This document shows positions 32,836-43,121 of a DNA stretch of 64,000 nucleotides, in pieces. Position 1 is the first letter of the stretch. Each line of letters starts with the position of its first letter. The stretch is from Pseudomonas parafulva (lineage in GTDB: Bacteria > Pseudomonadota > Gammaproteobacteria > Pseudomonadales > Pseudomonadaceae). Location of the stretch: positions 3,286,001 through 3,350,000 of the forward strand of contig NZ_CP009747.1 of the NCBI RefSeq assembly GCF_000800255.1, read 5' to 3'. The notes below the pieces were generated by a model. That model made no database searches. It had not been told where the DNA came from and worked only from the letters and a program-made list of their open reading frames with translations. The position numbers and the translations under genes are program-made.

Positions 32836-34722
32836 TTAGAAGTTCACGCCGAAGCTGAGGGCGACGAAGTCGCGGTCATCCACGGTGCTGTACTTGCCGT
32901 CGAAGAAGTTGGTGTAGGAGAGGCTCGCCGTGTAGGTGTTCTGGTACTCGGCGTCCACGCCCAGGCTGATCGCCTTGCGCCCTTCCTCGAAGTTGCCGCC
33001 CGGACCCGGCGAGTAGCCGGACACGTCGTGGGACCAGGCCACGTTGGGCTTGAGGTTAACCCCGGCGAACACGTCGTTGTAGTCCCAGATCACCCGGGCG
33101 CGGTAGCCCCAGGACGTGCTGGTGGTGTAGCCGTCGTTCTCGCACTTGCGGTTCAGGTTGGCGGTGGAGGCCCCAGCACCGGCGCCGGCGATGGTGCTGG
33201 CGTTGAGCGCCTGGCAGGTATTGGCGCCGCCGGTGGCCGGCAGCGGCCCTGGGCCGAACACCGGGTCGCGACCGTAGCGGGTGTCGTAGGCACTCTCCAG
33301 GCCGCCCACATGGGTCACGCCCAACTCGCCGACCACGGTCATGCGGCTGGCGCCCATCACCTGATCGAAGAAGTGCGTCAGGGTGGTCTGGAACTGGGTG
33401 ATCTCCTTGCGCTGGTAGCCGTGCAGGTCCTGGCCAGGCGTGCCGTTGAGCAGCGAGGCGTTGGCCAGCGCGCCGCCCAGCGGGCGTACGCCGGCGAACA
33501 GGATGTCGGTGGTGTTCAACTGCACCGGGGCGTTGGGCCGGTAGCTGATCTCGCCGCTCCAGGCCGTGCCGGTGGGCAAGGTGGTGGAGAAGCTCAGGCC
33601 GTACAGGCGAATGTCCTCGGGGTACTCGACGAAGTACTTCGAGTTGCCGGCGACGATCAACGGCGCCAGCGGACGCAGGCTGGCCGGCAGCGACGGGATG
33701 GCGGCGAACACGCCCGGCGGTGCACCGGTGGCGCTGAAGATCGGCGCGCGGCTGTGGTAGTTCATGAAGTAGGCGCCGAACTCGGTGTCCAGCGGCTCGA
33801 ACATGTAGCGCATGGCCACGCCGAACTGGCCGCTGTCGCGCGCGTCGCGGTCACCGCCACGGCGCACCATCACCCCTTCCTGGTTGATGTTCACGCCGCG
33901 GGTGGCGAGGAACTGCTGGGCGGCGGCCGGCACCGTGCGGCTGCTGTTGAGCACGCGCAGGTTGTCGTTGCAGCCGTCGGAGATGATGTCCGGCTGGGAG
34001 AAGAAGGTGCCGCAGTTATCGGTGACGGTCTGGTCCCATTCGAGCTGGTAGAAGGCTTCGGCCGACAGGTTGTCGGTCAGGCTCTGGGACACGTAGAACA
34101 TGTTGACCGGGATCAGGCCTTCCTTGATCTCGGCGCCAGGGCGGCGGAAGGCAGCGACGTCGATCGGGTTGATCGAGTTGATACCACCGCCGATGAAGGT
34201 GCTCTCGCCCCAGCTCACCACTTGCTTGCCCAGGCGCACGGAGCCGGGCATGTCGCCGATGGAGTAGTTGTGATAGACGAACGCATCGAGCAGTTGCGCC
34301 CCCGAGGACTTGGCCCCGGACTTGCGCCCTGAATCGCTGATGTTCTTGAACTCGCGGTTTTCATCCTTGAGCTCGAAGTCGTACCAGTACTTGCCGCGCA
34401 CGAACACGCCGGTGTCGCCGTACTTGAGCTCGAGGTCGTGGATGCCCTTGAAGATCTTGGAGAAGGTCTCGCCCTTCTTGAAGTTCAAGTGACCGTCGTC
34501 GGAGGTCTGCGACAGCCCCTTGCCGCCATTGTTGACGCCGATCAGGTTGCGGTTGGGGTTGGCCGTGGACCAACTGGCCCCAACGGAGAGCGACGAATCG
34601 AACTGACCTTCGATTTCCCCGATGTTGAAACTCACAGCGAAAGCAGGACTGGCCAGCGTGGAAGCGAGACTGACGGCCAAGGGCAGCTTGGCCCGACGCC
34701 AAAGCGGGTTTGCAGATGTCAT
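32836..34722 (-). CDS. DUF1302 outer-membrane protein
   Basis: This 628-residue protein has a signal peptide ending ASPAFA|VSFNIG and the DUF1302 start NIGEIEGQFDSSLSVGASWS. It is rich in predicted beta strands with aromatic girdles and ends LSFGVNF, consistent with an outer-membrane barrel. It is the first gene of a two-gene operon with DUF1329. The family lacks a settled biochemical function; association with an acyl-CoA synthetase immediately upstream in the chromosome (35033-36715, same strand) suggests uptake or export of fatty acyl-type or alcohol substrates. Confidence 0.85.
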   Translation of the reverse strand: MTSANPLWRRAKLPLAVSLASTLASPAFAVSFNIGEIEGQFDSSLSVGASWSTANPNRNLIGVNNGGKGLSQTSDDGHLNFKKGETFSKIFKGIHDLELKYGDTGVFVRGKYWYDFELKDENREFKNISDSGRKSGAKSSGAQLLDAFVYHNYSIGDMPGSVRLGKQVVSWGESTFIGGGINSINPIDVAAFRRPGAEIKEGLIPVNMFYVSQSLTDNLSAEAFYQLEWDQTVTDNCGTFFSQPDIISDGCNDNLRVLNSSRTVPAAAQQFLATRGVNINQEGVMVRRGGDRDARDSGQFGVAMRYMFEPLDTEFGAYFMNYHSRAPIFSATGAPPGVFAAIPSLPASLRPLAPLIVAGNSKYFVEYPEDIRLYGLSFSTTLPTGTAWSGEISYRPNAPVQLNTTDILFAGVRPLGGALANASLLNGTPGQDLHGYQRKEITQFQTTLTHFFDQVMGASRMTVVGELGVTHVGGLESAYDTRYGRDPVFGPGPLPATGGANTCQALNASTIAGAGAGASTANLNRKCENDGYTTSTSWGYRARVIWDYNDVFAGVNLKPNVAWSHDVSGYSPGPGGNFEEGRKAISLGVDAEYQNTYTASLSYTNFFDGKYSTVDDRDFVALSFGVNF

Positions 34723-35032
34723 CGACGCTACTCCATGTACATTTTTGTTATGGCAACGAGTGCTTGCAGAAACGACCCCGGCACCTGAACGGCAGATGCA
34801 CCGGCAGGTGGCGCGCAGGGCGTGCCCCTCCCCATTCCTGACAATCCCCTGAACCGACTATAGCCAGCGCCCGACAACGCTTGATCCCTCTAAAGTGTGA
34901 TTTGCGTCGTGTCGCCGGCGGCAATTGCAATTTGCCACCGTATTCGCTGGCCGTGCTGAAGCATGGCTGAAATTCCGCGTTTGACAAGCCGCGATGGCTC
35001 TAACTCGCCACTCGGACTGTCTGGCTCGGTCG
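34723..35032. other. Gene-free gap upstream of the DUF1302-DUF1329 operon
   Basis: This 310-bp gap separates the acyl-CoA synthetase stop from the DUF1302 start. No convincing gene, terminator or promoter consensus was found; a GGCAA...TTGCC partial dyad at about 34920-34936 is the only symmetric sequence noted. It must carry the operon promoter. Confidence 0.4.
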
Positions 35033-36715
35033 TTACAAGGTCGACAGGAAGGCGCTGTTGCTGGCCTGCCACTGACCGATCTCCACGCGGATGCGCTTCT
35101 TGTCCAGTTTGCCGACGCTGGTCTTGGGAATTTCAGTAACAACGGCGATCTGGCTAGGGATGGCCCACTTGTTGATGTGCCCCAGCTCGACGAACGGCTT
35201 GAGGTGTTCCTTGAGCGCCTTGGCGTCCAGTTGTCGATCCGGGTGCACCACCAGCAGCGCGAACGGCCGCTCGCCCCACTGCGGGTCGGGCACGCCGACC
35301 ACCGCCACCTCGCGCACCGCCTCGTGACGGCTGATCAGGTCTTCCAGGTCCAGGGACGAGAGCCATTCGCCGCCGGTCTTGATCACGTCCTTGATACGGT
35401 CGCGGATGTCGATGAAGCCCATGCTGTCGAGGGTGGCCACGTCGCCGGTGTGCAGCCAACCGCCGCGCCACAGCTCGGCGCTCTTGTCCGCCTCTTGGTA
35501 ATAGCCCTGGGTCAGCCACGGCGCGCGCAGCACCAGCTCGCCCTGGGACTCGCCGTCGTTGGGCAGGAAGCGGCCGTGTTCGTCGATGATCGCCGCCTCC
35601 ACCATCGGCACCGGCACCCCCGCCTTGATGCGGTAGCTGACGCGCTCGTCCTCGCTGCCAGCCAGCAGTTCGTCGTTCAGGTGCGCACAGGAAATCAGCG
35701 GGCAGGTCTCGGACATGCCATAGGCCGCCGTGAGCTGAATGCCACGGGCCTGCGCGGCCTGGTACAGGGCGCGGTTGAGCGCGCTGCCGCCGATGATGAT
35801 TTTCCAGCCGCCGAAGTCCTGGCCCTTGGCCGTGGGGCAGTTGAGCAGCATCTGCAGGATGGTCGGCACGCAGTGGGAGAACGTGACCTGTTCCTCGCGC
35901 CACAGCCGAATCAGCATGTCCGGCTCGTAGCGTCCGGGATACACCTGCTTGATGCCCATCAGCGTGGCCACGTAGGGAATGCCCCAGGCGTGCACGTGGA
36001 ACATCGGCGTGATCGGCATGTACACGTCGCTGCTGCTGAGCAGGCGCACGCTGTCGTCGCCGCCGAGCACCGCCGCTTCGGCCAGGGTGTGCAGCACCAG
36101 TTGGCGGTGGGTGAAGTACACGCCCTTGGGGTTGCCCGTGGTGCCGGTGGTGTAGAAGGTGGTGGCCACCGAGTTTTCGTCGAAGTCGGGGAAGTCGTAG
36201 CGAGGGCTGGCGCCGGCGAGCAGCTGTTCGTATTCGCCGACCAGGTTCGGCAGCTCGGCGCTGCGCTCGGGGCCGTCGGTGATCAGCAGGGTCTTGTCGA
36301 CCGTGGTCAATTGCCCGGCGATGCCCTGATAGAGCGCGACGAAATCGCTGTTGACCAGCACGAAGCGGTCTTCGGCGTGGTTCATGGTGTAGAGGATCTG
36401 CTCCGGCGACAGGCGCACGTTGATAGTGTGCACCACCGCGCCGATCATCGGGATGGCGAACATGCATTCGAGGTAGCGATGGCTGTCCCAGTCCATCACC
36501 GCCACGGTGTCGCCGGCCTTGACCCCAGCCTCGGTGAGCACGTTGGCCAGCCGCGCGATGCGCTCGCCCAGTTCGCGGTAGCTCAGGCGCACCTGGTCGC
36601 GGTAGACGATCTCGCGGGTTTTCTCGTAGCGCCCGCCCGACAGCAGCAAGCGCTTGATCAACAACGGATAGGCGTAGGCGCCCTCGGTGGGTTCGAGAAT
36701 TCGGGTCTGCAGCAT
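35033..36715 (-). CDS. AMP-forming acyl-CoA synthetase
   Basis: This 560-residue ANL-superfamily enzyme activates a carboxylic acid as acyl-AMP and then thioesterifies it to CoA. The P-loop-like motif is TTFYTTGTTGNPKGVYFTHRQ in two parts (TTGTTGNPKGV), A5 is AAYGMSETCPL, A7 is GWLHTGDVATLD, and the hinge/A8 is DRIKDVIKTGGEWLSSLDLE. Its length fits the medium/long-chain acyl-CoA synthetases (FadD-like, for example the medium-chain group of P. putida). The start at 36715 has AAGGGACAATC upstream. The same-strand DUF1302/DUF1329 pair downstream supports a fatty acid or alkanoate role. Confidence 0.88.
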   Translation of the reverse strand: MLQTRILEPTEGAYAYPLLIKRLLLSGGRYEKTREIVYRDQVRLSYRELGERIARLANVLTEAGVKAGDTVAVMDWDSHRYLECMFAIPMIGAVVHTINVRLSPEQILYTMNHAEDRFVLVNSDFVALYQGIAGQLTTVDKTLLITDGPERSAELPNLVGEYEQLLAGASPRYDFPDFDENSVATTFYTTGTTGNPKGVYFTHRQLVLHTLAEAAVLGGDDSVRLLSSSDVYMPITPMFHVHAWGIPYVATLMGIKQVYPGRYEPDMLIRLWREEQVTFSHCVPTILQMLLNCPTAKGQDFGGWKIIIGGSALNRALYQAAQARGIQLTAAYGMSETCPLISCAHLNDELLAGSEDERVSYRIKAGVPVPMVEAAIIDEHGRFLPNDGESQGELVLRAPWLTQGYYQEADKSAELWRGGWLHTGDVATLDSMGFIDIRDRIKDVIKTGGEWLSSLDLEDLISRHEAVREVAVVGVPDPQWGERPFALLVVHPDRQLDAKALKEHLKPFVELGHINKWAIPSQIAVVTEIPKTSVGKLDKKRIRVEIGQWQASNSAFLSTL

Positions 36716-36991
36716 GATTGTCCCTTTTCTGAAAATGCGTGCCGAAGTGTCAAGGCGCTACTGTAGAGCGGCCAGGCGCCGGTCAAATCAGCCGAAGGAA
36801 TGATTCGCGCCTGGCACGCAGTGCCTGCGGGTAACACCGGTCGGAGCATCAAGCGCTTGACTCGACCACCTGTGAACCAACGACGAAGAATGACCAGCCA
36901 TTAGGCATAGCGCATAGGGCAGCGTTTGCTGCATATTTTTGTTACGAGGCCGTGCAGTCGCGGCCTTGTCTCGTTTTCCACAGGAGTCGCA

Positions 36992-37957
36992 ATGACCACC
37001 AGCCGACACGCCGTTTTTCTCGACCACGACTCGCTCGACCTGGGCGACCTGGACCTCGCCGTCCTGCGCGAATGCTTCGATGAGCTGACCTTGCACGGCT
37101 CGACTTCGGCCGATCAGGTGAACGAACGCCTGCGCGGCGCCAGCGTGGCGATCAGCAACAAGGTGCTGCTCGACGCCGAGGTGCTGGCTGCCAATCCACA
37201 GCTGAAGTTGATTCTCGTGGCCGCCACCGGCACCAACAACGTCGACCTCGCGGCGGCACGCGCCCAGGGCATCACCGTGTGCAACTGCCAGGGCTACGGC
37301 ACGCCGTCGGTGGCCCAGCACACGCTGGCGCTGTTGCTGGCCCTGGCGACTCGCTTGTGCGATTACCACCGGGCAGTGCAGGACGGCGCCTGGGCCAAGG
37401 CCAGCCAGTTCTGCCTACTGGATTTCCCCATCGTCGAATTGCAGGGCAAGACCCTCGGCCTGCTCGGCCATGGCGAGCTGGGCGGCGCCGTGGCCAAGCT
37501 GGCCGAAGCGTTCGGCATGCGCGTGCTCAGCGGGCAGATTCCCGGCCGCCCGGCGCGCGCCGAGCGCCTGGCACTGGACGAACTGCTGCCGCAGGTTGAC
37601 GCCCTGACCCTGCATTGCCCGCTGAACGAGCAGACCCGCCATATGCTCGGCGCCCGCGAATTGGCATTGCTCAAGCCGGGGGCGCTGGTGGTCAATACCG
37701 CACGTGGCGGGTTGATCGACGAGCAGGCGCTGGCCGACGCGCTGCGCAACGGGCATCTGGGCGGCGCGGCGACCGATGTGCTCAGCGTGGAACCGCCGGT
37801 GCACGGCAATCCGCTGCTGGCAGCGGACATCCCGCGCTTGATCGTCACCCCGCACAGCGCCTGGGGCGCGGTGGAATCACGCCAGCGCATCGTCGGGCAA
37901 TTGGCCGAGAACGCCCAGGCGTTCTTCGCGGGACAGCCACGACGGGTGGTGGGTTGA
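36992..37957 (+). CDS. D-2-hydroxyacid dehydrogenase (glycerate/hydroxypyruvate type)
   Basis: This 321-residue NAD(P)H-dependent enzyme of the D-isomer 2-hydroxyacid dehydrogenase family has a catalytic Arg in NTARGGLID, Glu in LSVEPPVHG and His in TPHSAWGAVE. The dinucleotide motif is LGLLGHGELGGAVAKLA (GxGxxG with a His in it). Overall it resembles the glycerate dehydrogenase/hydroxypyruvate reductase group (HprA). The ATG at 36992 has CAGGAG upstream; the frame from 36926 adds a non-conserved extension. It is monocistronic or weakly linked to rsmC downstream. Confidence 0.87.
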   Translation: MTTSRHAVFLDHDSLDLGDLDLAVLRECFDELTLHGSTSADQVNERLRGASVAISNKVLLDAEVLAANPQLKLILVAATGTNNVDLAAARAQGITVCNCQGYGTPSVAQHTLALLLALATRLCDYHRAVQDGAWAKASQFCLLDFPIVELQGKTLGLLGHGELGGAVAKLAEAFGMRVLSGQIPGRPARAERLALDELLPQVDALTLHCPLNEQTRHMLGARELALLKPGALVVNTARGGLIDEQALADALRNGHLGGAATDVLSVEPPVHGNPLLAADIPRLIVTPHSAWGAVESRQRIVGQLAENAQAFFAGQPRRVVG

Positions 37958-38105
37958 CGGGGCCGGTAGCAACGGCCATGCACGGCTCCGGTTATAGCGC
38001 CAATGGCCGCGGCGAAGCTGATCACCTGGGGGCGCGCCGCGGTCCGCTCGCGGCGCGGCGCTTGCCAAGTGATACACTTCGCGCTTTTTTCAGGAGACGT
38101 CCGAC

Positions 38106-39104
38106 ATGGACCCGCGCAGTGAAGTGTTGCTCCGCCAGGCGGACCTGTTCCAAGGCCCGCTGCTGATCGCCGGAGCCGCCGCCGATGGCCTGCTGGGGCA
38201 ACTGCCGCAGGCCCAGGCCTGGACCTGGCATGCGGGGGATCACGGGTTGCTGCAACAGCGCTTCGCCGGTCGCAGCCACTTCGGCGTGGACGTTCCCGAA
38301 GTGGCCTTCGACGCCGCCGTGCTGTGCCTGCCCAAGTCGCGCGAGCTGGCCGCCTATCTGCTCAACGCACTGGCCGCGCGCCTGGCCGGACGCAGCCTGT
38401 ACCTGGTGGGGGAAAAGCGCGGTGGCATCGAGGGCGCGGCCAAGCTGTTGCAGGCGTTCGGCAAGCCGCGCAAGCTCGACAGCGCCCGCCACTGCCAACT
38501 GTGGCAGGTGACGGTGGACCACGCCCCCGAGGCTACGCCGCTGGACAGCCTGGCCCAGCGCTTCGAGCTGGCGCTGGACGATGGCCCACTGCAGGTGATC
38601 AGCCTGCCCGGCGTGTTCAGCCATGGGCGCCTGGATCGCGGCACCGCCCTGCTGCTGCAGCACCTGGAGCACCTGCCGGTGGGCCATGTGCTGGACTTCG
38701 GCTGCGGTGCCGGTGTGCTGGGCGCCACCCTCAAGCGCCGCTACCCGCAAAGCCAGGTGACCCTGCTCGACGTCGATGCCTTCGCCGTCGCGGCCAGTCG
38801 CCTGACCTTGGCCGCGAACGGCCTGCAGGGCGAGGTCATCAGCGGCGACGGCATCGACGCCGCCCCCGATGAACTGAGCGCGATCGTCAGCAATCCGCCG
38901 TTCCACACCGGGGTTCACACTGACTATCAGGCCTCGGAAAACCTGCTGCTAAAATCGGCTAAAAAGCTGGTAAAAGGCGGAGAAATGCGGATTGTCGCCA
39001 ACAGCTTCCTGCGCTATCAACCGCTCATCCAACAGGCTTTGGGCAACTGCGAAACGCGCGCCGAAGGGGACGGTTTCCGAATTTATCGGGCCATTCGCGG
39101 CTAG
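38106..39104 (+). CDS. rsmC: 16S rRNA (guanine1207-N2)-methyltransferase
   Basis: This 332-residue protein has an N-terminal pseudo-methyltransferase domain (1-165) and a C-terminal catalytic SAM domain. Motif I is [15 protein letters not shown] and the catalytic motif is [11 protein letters not shown], as in RsmC/RlmG. It methylates G1207 of 16S rRNA in the 30S subunit. The ATG at 38106 has CAGGAG 8 bp upstream. Its stop is followed by the riboswitch leader of the next gene. Confidence 0.93.
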   Translation: MDPRSEVLLRQADLFQGPLLIAGAAADGLLGQLPQAQAWTWHAGDHGLLQQRFAGRSHFGVDVPEVAFDAAVLCLPKSRELAAYLLNALAARLAGRSLYLVGEKRGGIEGAAKLLQAFGKPRKLDSARHCQLWQVTVDHAPEATPLDSLAQRFELALDDGPLQVISLPGVFSHGRLDRGTALLLQHLEHLPVGHVLDFGCGAGVLGATLKRRYPQSQVTLLDVDAFAVAASRLTLAANGLQGEVISGDGIDAAPDELSAIVSNPPFHTGVHTDYQASENLLLKSAKKLVKGGEMRIVANSFLRYQPLIQQALGNCETRAEGDGFRIYRAIRG

Positions 39105-39147
39105 AAAAAAAGCGCTTGCCGAAACCGAATCGGCTAGGCAGAATCCG

Positions 39148-39300
39148 CTCCGTCCTAGGGGAGTAGTCTCCCGCAAGCGTCCTCAGCTTGCCCGGCACGC
39201 GTCAACACACTTGGCCCACAGGCCATGGCGCGTGCGACCTCACGGCTCACACAGATGAGCCCAGGGTTTGACAAGACCTATGACACGCACACCTTACCCG
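39148..39300 (+). ncRNA. yybP-ykoY family Mn2+-sensing riboswitch
   Basis: The leader contains the signature AGGGGAGTAG (39157-39166), a GCAAGC...GCTTGC stem (39173-39191 region), the second conserved strand CAACACACTTGG, and a long GGCACGCG/CGCGTGC stem. This is the arrangement of the yybP-ykoY aptamer, with its two facing loops that bind Mn2+. It sits upstream of a TMEM165/GDT1 gene, one of the standard targets. Boundaries are approximate. Confidence 0.8.
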
Positions 39301-39356
39301 GGGCGGGAAGGCTGTACGTGTCATAGCCGTGTCGACCCGCCCCCGTAGGAAGCCTG

Positions 39357-39941
39357 ATGCTCGAATCCCTGCTCGTCCCCACCGCCATCGTTGCGCTCGC
39401 CGAAATCGGCGACAAGACGCAACTGCTCGCGCTCATTCTCGCCGCCCGTTTCCGCAAGCCCTGGCCGATCATCGCCGGTATCGTCGCCGCGACCTTGGCC
39501 AACCATGCGGCCGCCGGTGCGGTCGGCGCCTGGGTCAGCGGTTTCTTCACCGAAAGCGTGCTGCACTGGATCCTCGCCGCGAGCTTCACCGCCACAGCCC
39601 TGTGGACCCTGGTGCCGGACAAGATGGACGACGACGAGAGCAGCAACGCGCGGCGCTTCGGGCCGTTCCTGACCACGTTGATCGCGTTCTTCCTGGCCGA
39701 GATCGGCGACAAGACCCAGGTCGCCACGGTGATGCTGGCCGCGCAGTACCCGCACCTGATCCTGGTGATCGTGGGCACCACGCTGGGCATGCTGATCGCC
39801 AACGTGCCGGTGGTGCTGGCCGGCAACTTCGCCGCCGACAAACTGCCCCTGACCCTGATCCGCCGCCTGGCCGCCGCCGCCTTCTTCGTCCTGGCCGCCG
39901 TCGCCGTCTACTCGGCCATGAAAACCAGCGGTTGGGTGTAG
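39357..39941 (+). CDS. TMEM165/GDT1-family Mn2+ exporter
   Basis: This 194-residue membrane protein has six to seven helices and two copies of the family motif, EIGDKTQ (near residues 17 and 118), which line the cation path of UPF0016/GDT1 transporters. Bacterial members (MneA/MntX-like) export Mn2+. A yybP-ykoY riboswitch lies in the leader, supporting induction by manganese excess. TAGGAAG precedes the ATG. Confidence 0.92.
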   Translation: MLESLLVPTAIVALAEIGDKTQLLALILAARFRKPWPIIAGIVAATLANHAAAGAVGAWVSGFFTESVLHWILAASFTATALWTLVPDKMDDDESSNARRFGPFLTTLIAFFLAEIGDKTQVATVMLAAQYPHLILVIVGTTLGMLIANVPVVLAGNFAADKLPLTLIRRLAAAAFFVLAAVAVYSAMKTSGWV

Positions 39942-39942
39942 G

Positions 39943-40022
39943 GCAGCGGCAAGCGGCAAGCTTCAAGCGGCAAGAAGGTGCGGCGCGGCTTGACTTGCAG
40001 CTTGCAGCTTGAAGCTCGTAGC
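39943..40022. repeat. Imperfect inverted AAGC-rich repeat between convergent genes
   Basis: The left arm (about 39945-39976) repeats GGCAAGC/TTCAAGC units and the right arm (about 39988-40022) repeats CTTGCAGC/TTGAAGC units, pairing imperfectly. Such repeats are common between pseudomonad genes and may terminate both transcripts. Confidence 0.5.
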
Positions 40023-40024
40023 TG

Positions 40025-40840
40025 CTACTTAGCCGCCTGTTGATACAAGGGCATGACTTTGGGAATGGCTGCTTGCAGGGAGGCGATGCGGCTGCTCGAG
40101 GCGGGGTGAGTGCTCATGAACTCGGGCGGGGCGCCTTCGGAGGCCTTGCTCATCTTGTTCCACAACGTGATCGCCGCGTTCGGGTCATAACCGGCGCGGG
40201 CCGACAGCTCGAGACCGATCAGGTCGGCTTCGTTCTCGTTGGCGCGGCTGTTGGGCAAGGTCATGGCGTAGTTCACCACGGTGTCGGCCAGCGCCATGCT
40301 GTCCTGGCCCAGGCCGAAGATGGCACCGGCGCCCTGGCGCGCCATGTTGATGCCGTAGGCCTTGGACATGGCTTCACGGCCATGCTCGCGCAGGGCGTGG
40401 GCGATTTCATGGCCCATCACCGCCGCCAGTTCGGCATCGGTGAGCTTGAGCTGATCGATCAGGCCGGTGTAGACGATGATCTTGCCGCCAGGGCCGCAGT
40501 TGGCGTTGAGCTCATCGCTCTTGATCACGTTGACTTCCCACTTCCATTGCGCCGCATCCGGGCGGAACTTGGGCGCCTGGGCGATCAGGCGGTCGGCGAT
40601 CAACTGCACGCGCCGTGCGTCATTGCTGGTCTTGTCCAGCACGCCTTTGCTCGAGGCTTCGCCGAGGGTCTGCTGGTACGACTGGGCGTACATCTGGTTC
40701 ACCTCGTCGGTGGACAGCATGCTGAACATGTACTGCTTGCGCTCCACGCCCACCGCACCGCCGCTGGTGGTGTTGACCGCCTGGCAGCCGCCCAGCAGGA
40801 TGCTGGCACTCAACAGGCTGACCACGAATGACTTACGCAT
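40025..40840 (-). CDS. M48-family metallopeptidase lipoprotein
   Basis: This 271-residue protein has a lipobox at Cys19 (ASILLGGC, then Q, outer-membrane sorting). Its zinc-protease motif is MGHEIAHALREHGRE (HExxH), with the third ligand Glu in NENEADLIGLELSARAGYD. It resembles LoiP/YggG-type periplasmic quality-control proteases that act on misfolded outer-membrane proteins. The C-terminal STHPASSSRIASL is the usual M48 segment. Monocistronic, divergent from the chemoreceptor gene. Confidence 0.92.
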   Translation of the reverse strand: MRKSFVVSLLSASILLGGCQAVNTTSGGAVGVERKQYMFSMLSTDEVNQMYAQSYQQTLGEASSKGVLDKTSNDARRVQLIADRLIAQAPKFRPDAAQWKWEVNVIKSDELNANCGPGGKIIVYTGLIDQLKLTDAELAAVMGHEIAHALREHGREAMSKAYGINMARQGAGAIFGLGQDSMALADTVVNYAMTLPNSRANENEADLIGLELSARAGYDPNAAITLWNKMSKASEGAPPEFMSTHPASSSRIASLQAAIPKVMPLYQQAAK

Positions 40841-40996
40841 GAAAAGACTCCCTCTTTTTACATGCCGCGTATCCTAGGCCCAGTCATGCGCCCCTGCCAG
40901 AGGTGCGTCGAAGATTTCTGACAACCGTCCTCATGCTTTGCCCAGCCCACGCCGATAACCCAGGACAACGACCTCCTGGCGTGGAGCTTTTCGATC

Positions 40997-43102
40997 ATGA
41001 AGTTCAAGTCGATCCAGTTTTCCGTGGCGGCGCTGGCCGGTGCCATCGTGTTGAGCATCGTCGCCGCCCTGGTGCTCTACGCCGTGTACGCAGGAGCGCG
41101 CACCCAGGCCCTGGTACAGCAGCGCACCCAGCAGCAGTTCGAGGCGGTCATCGAACAGCGCCTGTCGGCGCTGGCGCGCACCCAGGTCAGCGAAATCCAG
41201 CGCGGCCTGGAAGCGCCGCTGCTGATCAGCCGCAGCCTGGCCACGCTCAACGGCCTGCTCGGCGCACAGGATGCCGATGGCAAACCGCTGATGCAGATCG
41301 ACCGCGCCTACCTGAGCAACCTGCTCAGGCGCACCGTCGAGGACAACCCCAGCGTGCTCGGCGCCTACCTGGGCTGGGAACCCAACGCCCTGGACCACGC
41401 CGACGTCAACGGCGAGCGCTTCCTGCCCTGGTGGTTCCGCAACGCCGACGGCAGCCTCGGCCAGGATCGCCTGGTCGACGTCAACGATCAGACCATCCTG
41501 GCCACCGGCGTGCGCGCCAGCGAGTACTACCTGTGCCCCAAGGAAACCAAGAAGGCCTGCGTGATCGATCCCGCGCCTTACAAGGTGGGCGACAAGACAG
41601 TGATGCTCGCCTCGTTCGTCGAACCGATCATGCTCAACGGCCAATTCCAGGGCATCGCCGGGGCCGACCTGTCGGTGGACTTCATCCAGGACTTGCTCAA
41701 CGCCGCCGACCGCCAACTCTATGATGGCGCCGGCGAACTGGCCCTGGTGTCGAGCAACGGTCGCCTGGTGGCATACACCAAAGACCCGTCCAAGTTCGGC
41801 GAAAAAGCCAGTGACGTGCTGGATTCGGCCGAGTCGGCCGCACTGGCCAGCAGCAATGGCGATGCGCTGCACTATCAACTCGACCGAGACAAGGACCGTA
41901 TCGAGCTGTACCTGCCGTTCAAAGTGGCCAACACCGATGCGCGCTGGGTGCTGCTGCTACAACTGCCGCTGAGCACGGTGATGGCCGATGTCACGCAATT
42001 GCAGAAAGACCTCGGCGAGCAGCGCCGCACCGATATCTTCGGCATGACTGCGGTCGGCCTGGGCATCGCCGTGCTCGGCCTGCTGGTGATCGGGCTGCTG
42101 GCCCACGGCATCGCTCGTCCGCTGAAGCAGATGGTGGCCATGCTCGACGATATCGCCCAGGGCGAAGGCGACCTCACCCGCCGCCTGCACAGCGACCGCG
42201 CCGACGAACTGGGCGCCATCGCCAGCGGCTTCAACACCTTCCTGGCCAAGCTCCAGGCGATGATCAGCCAAGTGGTGAGTTCGGTGCAGAAGGTCAGCGA
42301 CTCCTCGGAGCACACCGCCGACATCGCCATTCGCACCAACCAGGGCGTGCACAAGCAGATGGCCGAAATCGACCAGGTGGCCACTGCCGTGCAGGAAATG
42401 ACCGCCACCGCCCAGGACGTGGCGCGCAACGCCACCCAAGCTGCCCAGGCCGCCAGCAACGCCGACCAGGCCGCCAACCAGGGCATGCAGATCGTGCATG
42501 ACGCCTCGCAGTCCATCAGCAGCCTGGCCAGCGAAATCGGCCGCGCGGTGACCGTGGTGCAGACCCTGGCCCGCGACAGCGAGAACATCAACACCATCCT
42601 GGTGACCATCCGCGCCATCGCCGAGCAGACCAACCTGCTGGCGCTCAACGCCGCCATCGAGGCCGCCCGTGCCGGCGAGCAGGGTCGAGGCTTCGCGGTG
42701 GTCGCCGACGAGGTGCGCAACCTGGCGCAGAAGACCCAACAGGCGACCCAGGAAATTCAGCAGATGATCCAGCAACTGCAGCAGGGCACCCGCGACGTGG
42801 TCAAGGTCATGGAAGACAGCCAGGGCAAGACCGACGACAGCGTGCAGCAGGCCAATCGCGCGGCGCTGGCGCTGGAGAGCATCACCCAGGCGGTGTCGGT
42901 GATCAACGACATGAATACGCAGATCGCCAGTGCTGCCGAGCAGCAGAGCGCGGTGGCCGAGGACATCAACCGCAACGTCACCAACATCGGCCAGGTGGCC
43001 AGCGAGGTGGCCGGCGGCGCCGACGAGTCGAGCCAGGCCAGCGCCGAGTTGACCCAACTAGCCGAACAGCAGCGGCGCCTGATCAATCAGTTCAGGGTGT
43101 GA
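40997..43102 (+). CDS. Methyl-accepting chemotaxis protein with dCache-type sensor
   Basis: This 701-residue receptor has TM1 near 9-32, a large periplasmic ligand domain (about 33-345) of dCache type ([37 protein letters not shown]), TM2 near 350-375, HAMP (about 376-430) and a signalling hairpin with the tip [20 protein letters not shown]. No C-terminal pentapeptide for CheR/CheB is seen. The [16 protein letters not shown] loop has two cysteines that may form a disulfide. The ligand is not predictable; related pseudomonad receptors bind organic acids, amino acids or polyamines. The start at 40997 has only a distant GGAG. Confidence 0.92.
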   Translation: MKFKSIQFSVAALAGAIVLSIVAALVLYAVYAGARTQALVQQRTQQQFEAVIEQRLSALARTQVSEIQRGLEAPLLISRSLATLNGLLGAQDADGKPLMQIDRAYLSNLLRRTVEDNPSVLGAYLGWEPNALDHADVNGERFLPWWFRNADGSLGQDRLVDVNDQTILATGVRASEYYLCPKETKKACVIDPAPYKVGDKTVMLASFVEPIMLNGQFQGIAGADLSVDFIQDLLNAADRQLYDGAGELALVSSNGRLVAYTKDPSKFGEKASDVLDSAESAALASSNGDALHYQLDRDKDRIELYLPFKVANTDARWVLLLQLPLSTVMADVTQLQKDLGEQRRTDIFGMTAVGLGIAVLGLLVIGLLAHGIARPLKQMVAMLDDIAQGEGDLTRRLHSDRADELGAIASGFNTFLAKLQAMISQVVSSVQKVSDSSEHTADIAIRTNQGVHKQMAEIDQVATAVQEMTATAQDVARNATQAAQAASNADQAANQGMQIVHDASQSISSLASEIGRAVTVVQTLARDSENINTILVTIRAIAEQTNLLALNAAIEAARAGEQGRGFAVVADEVRNLAQKTQQATQEIQQMIQQLQQGTRDVVKVMEDSQGKTDDSVQQANRAALALESITQAVSVINDMNTQIASAAEQQSAVAEDINRNVTNIGQVASEVAGGADESSQASAELTQLAEQQRRLINQFRV

Positions 43103-43121
43103 CCGGCAAAGCGCGCTGGGC

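Noticed and set aside
32299..34332. 677-codon frame antisense to DUF1302/DUF1329
   Set aside because: It spans two real genes on the other strand, and its product is GC-bias sequence with no family features.
34994..36766. 590-codon frame antisense to the acyl-CoA synthetase
   Set aside because: Shadow of a clear ANL enzyme gene; no domain or start signal.
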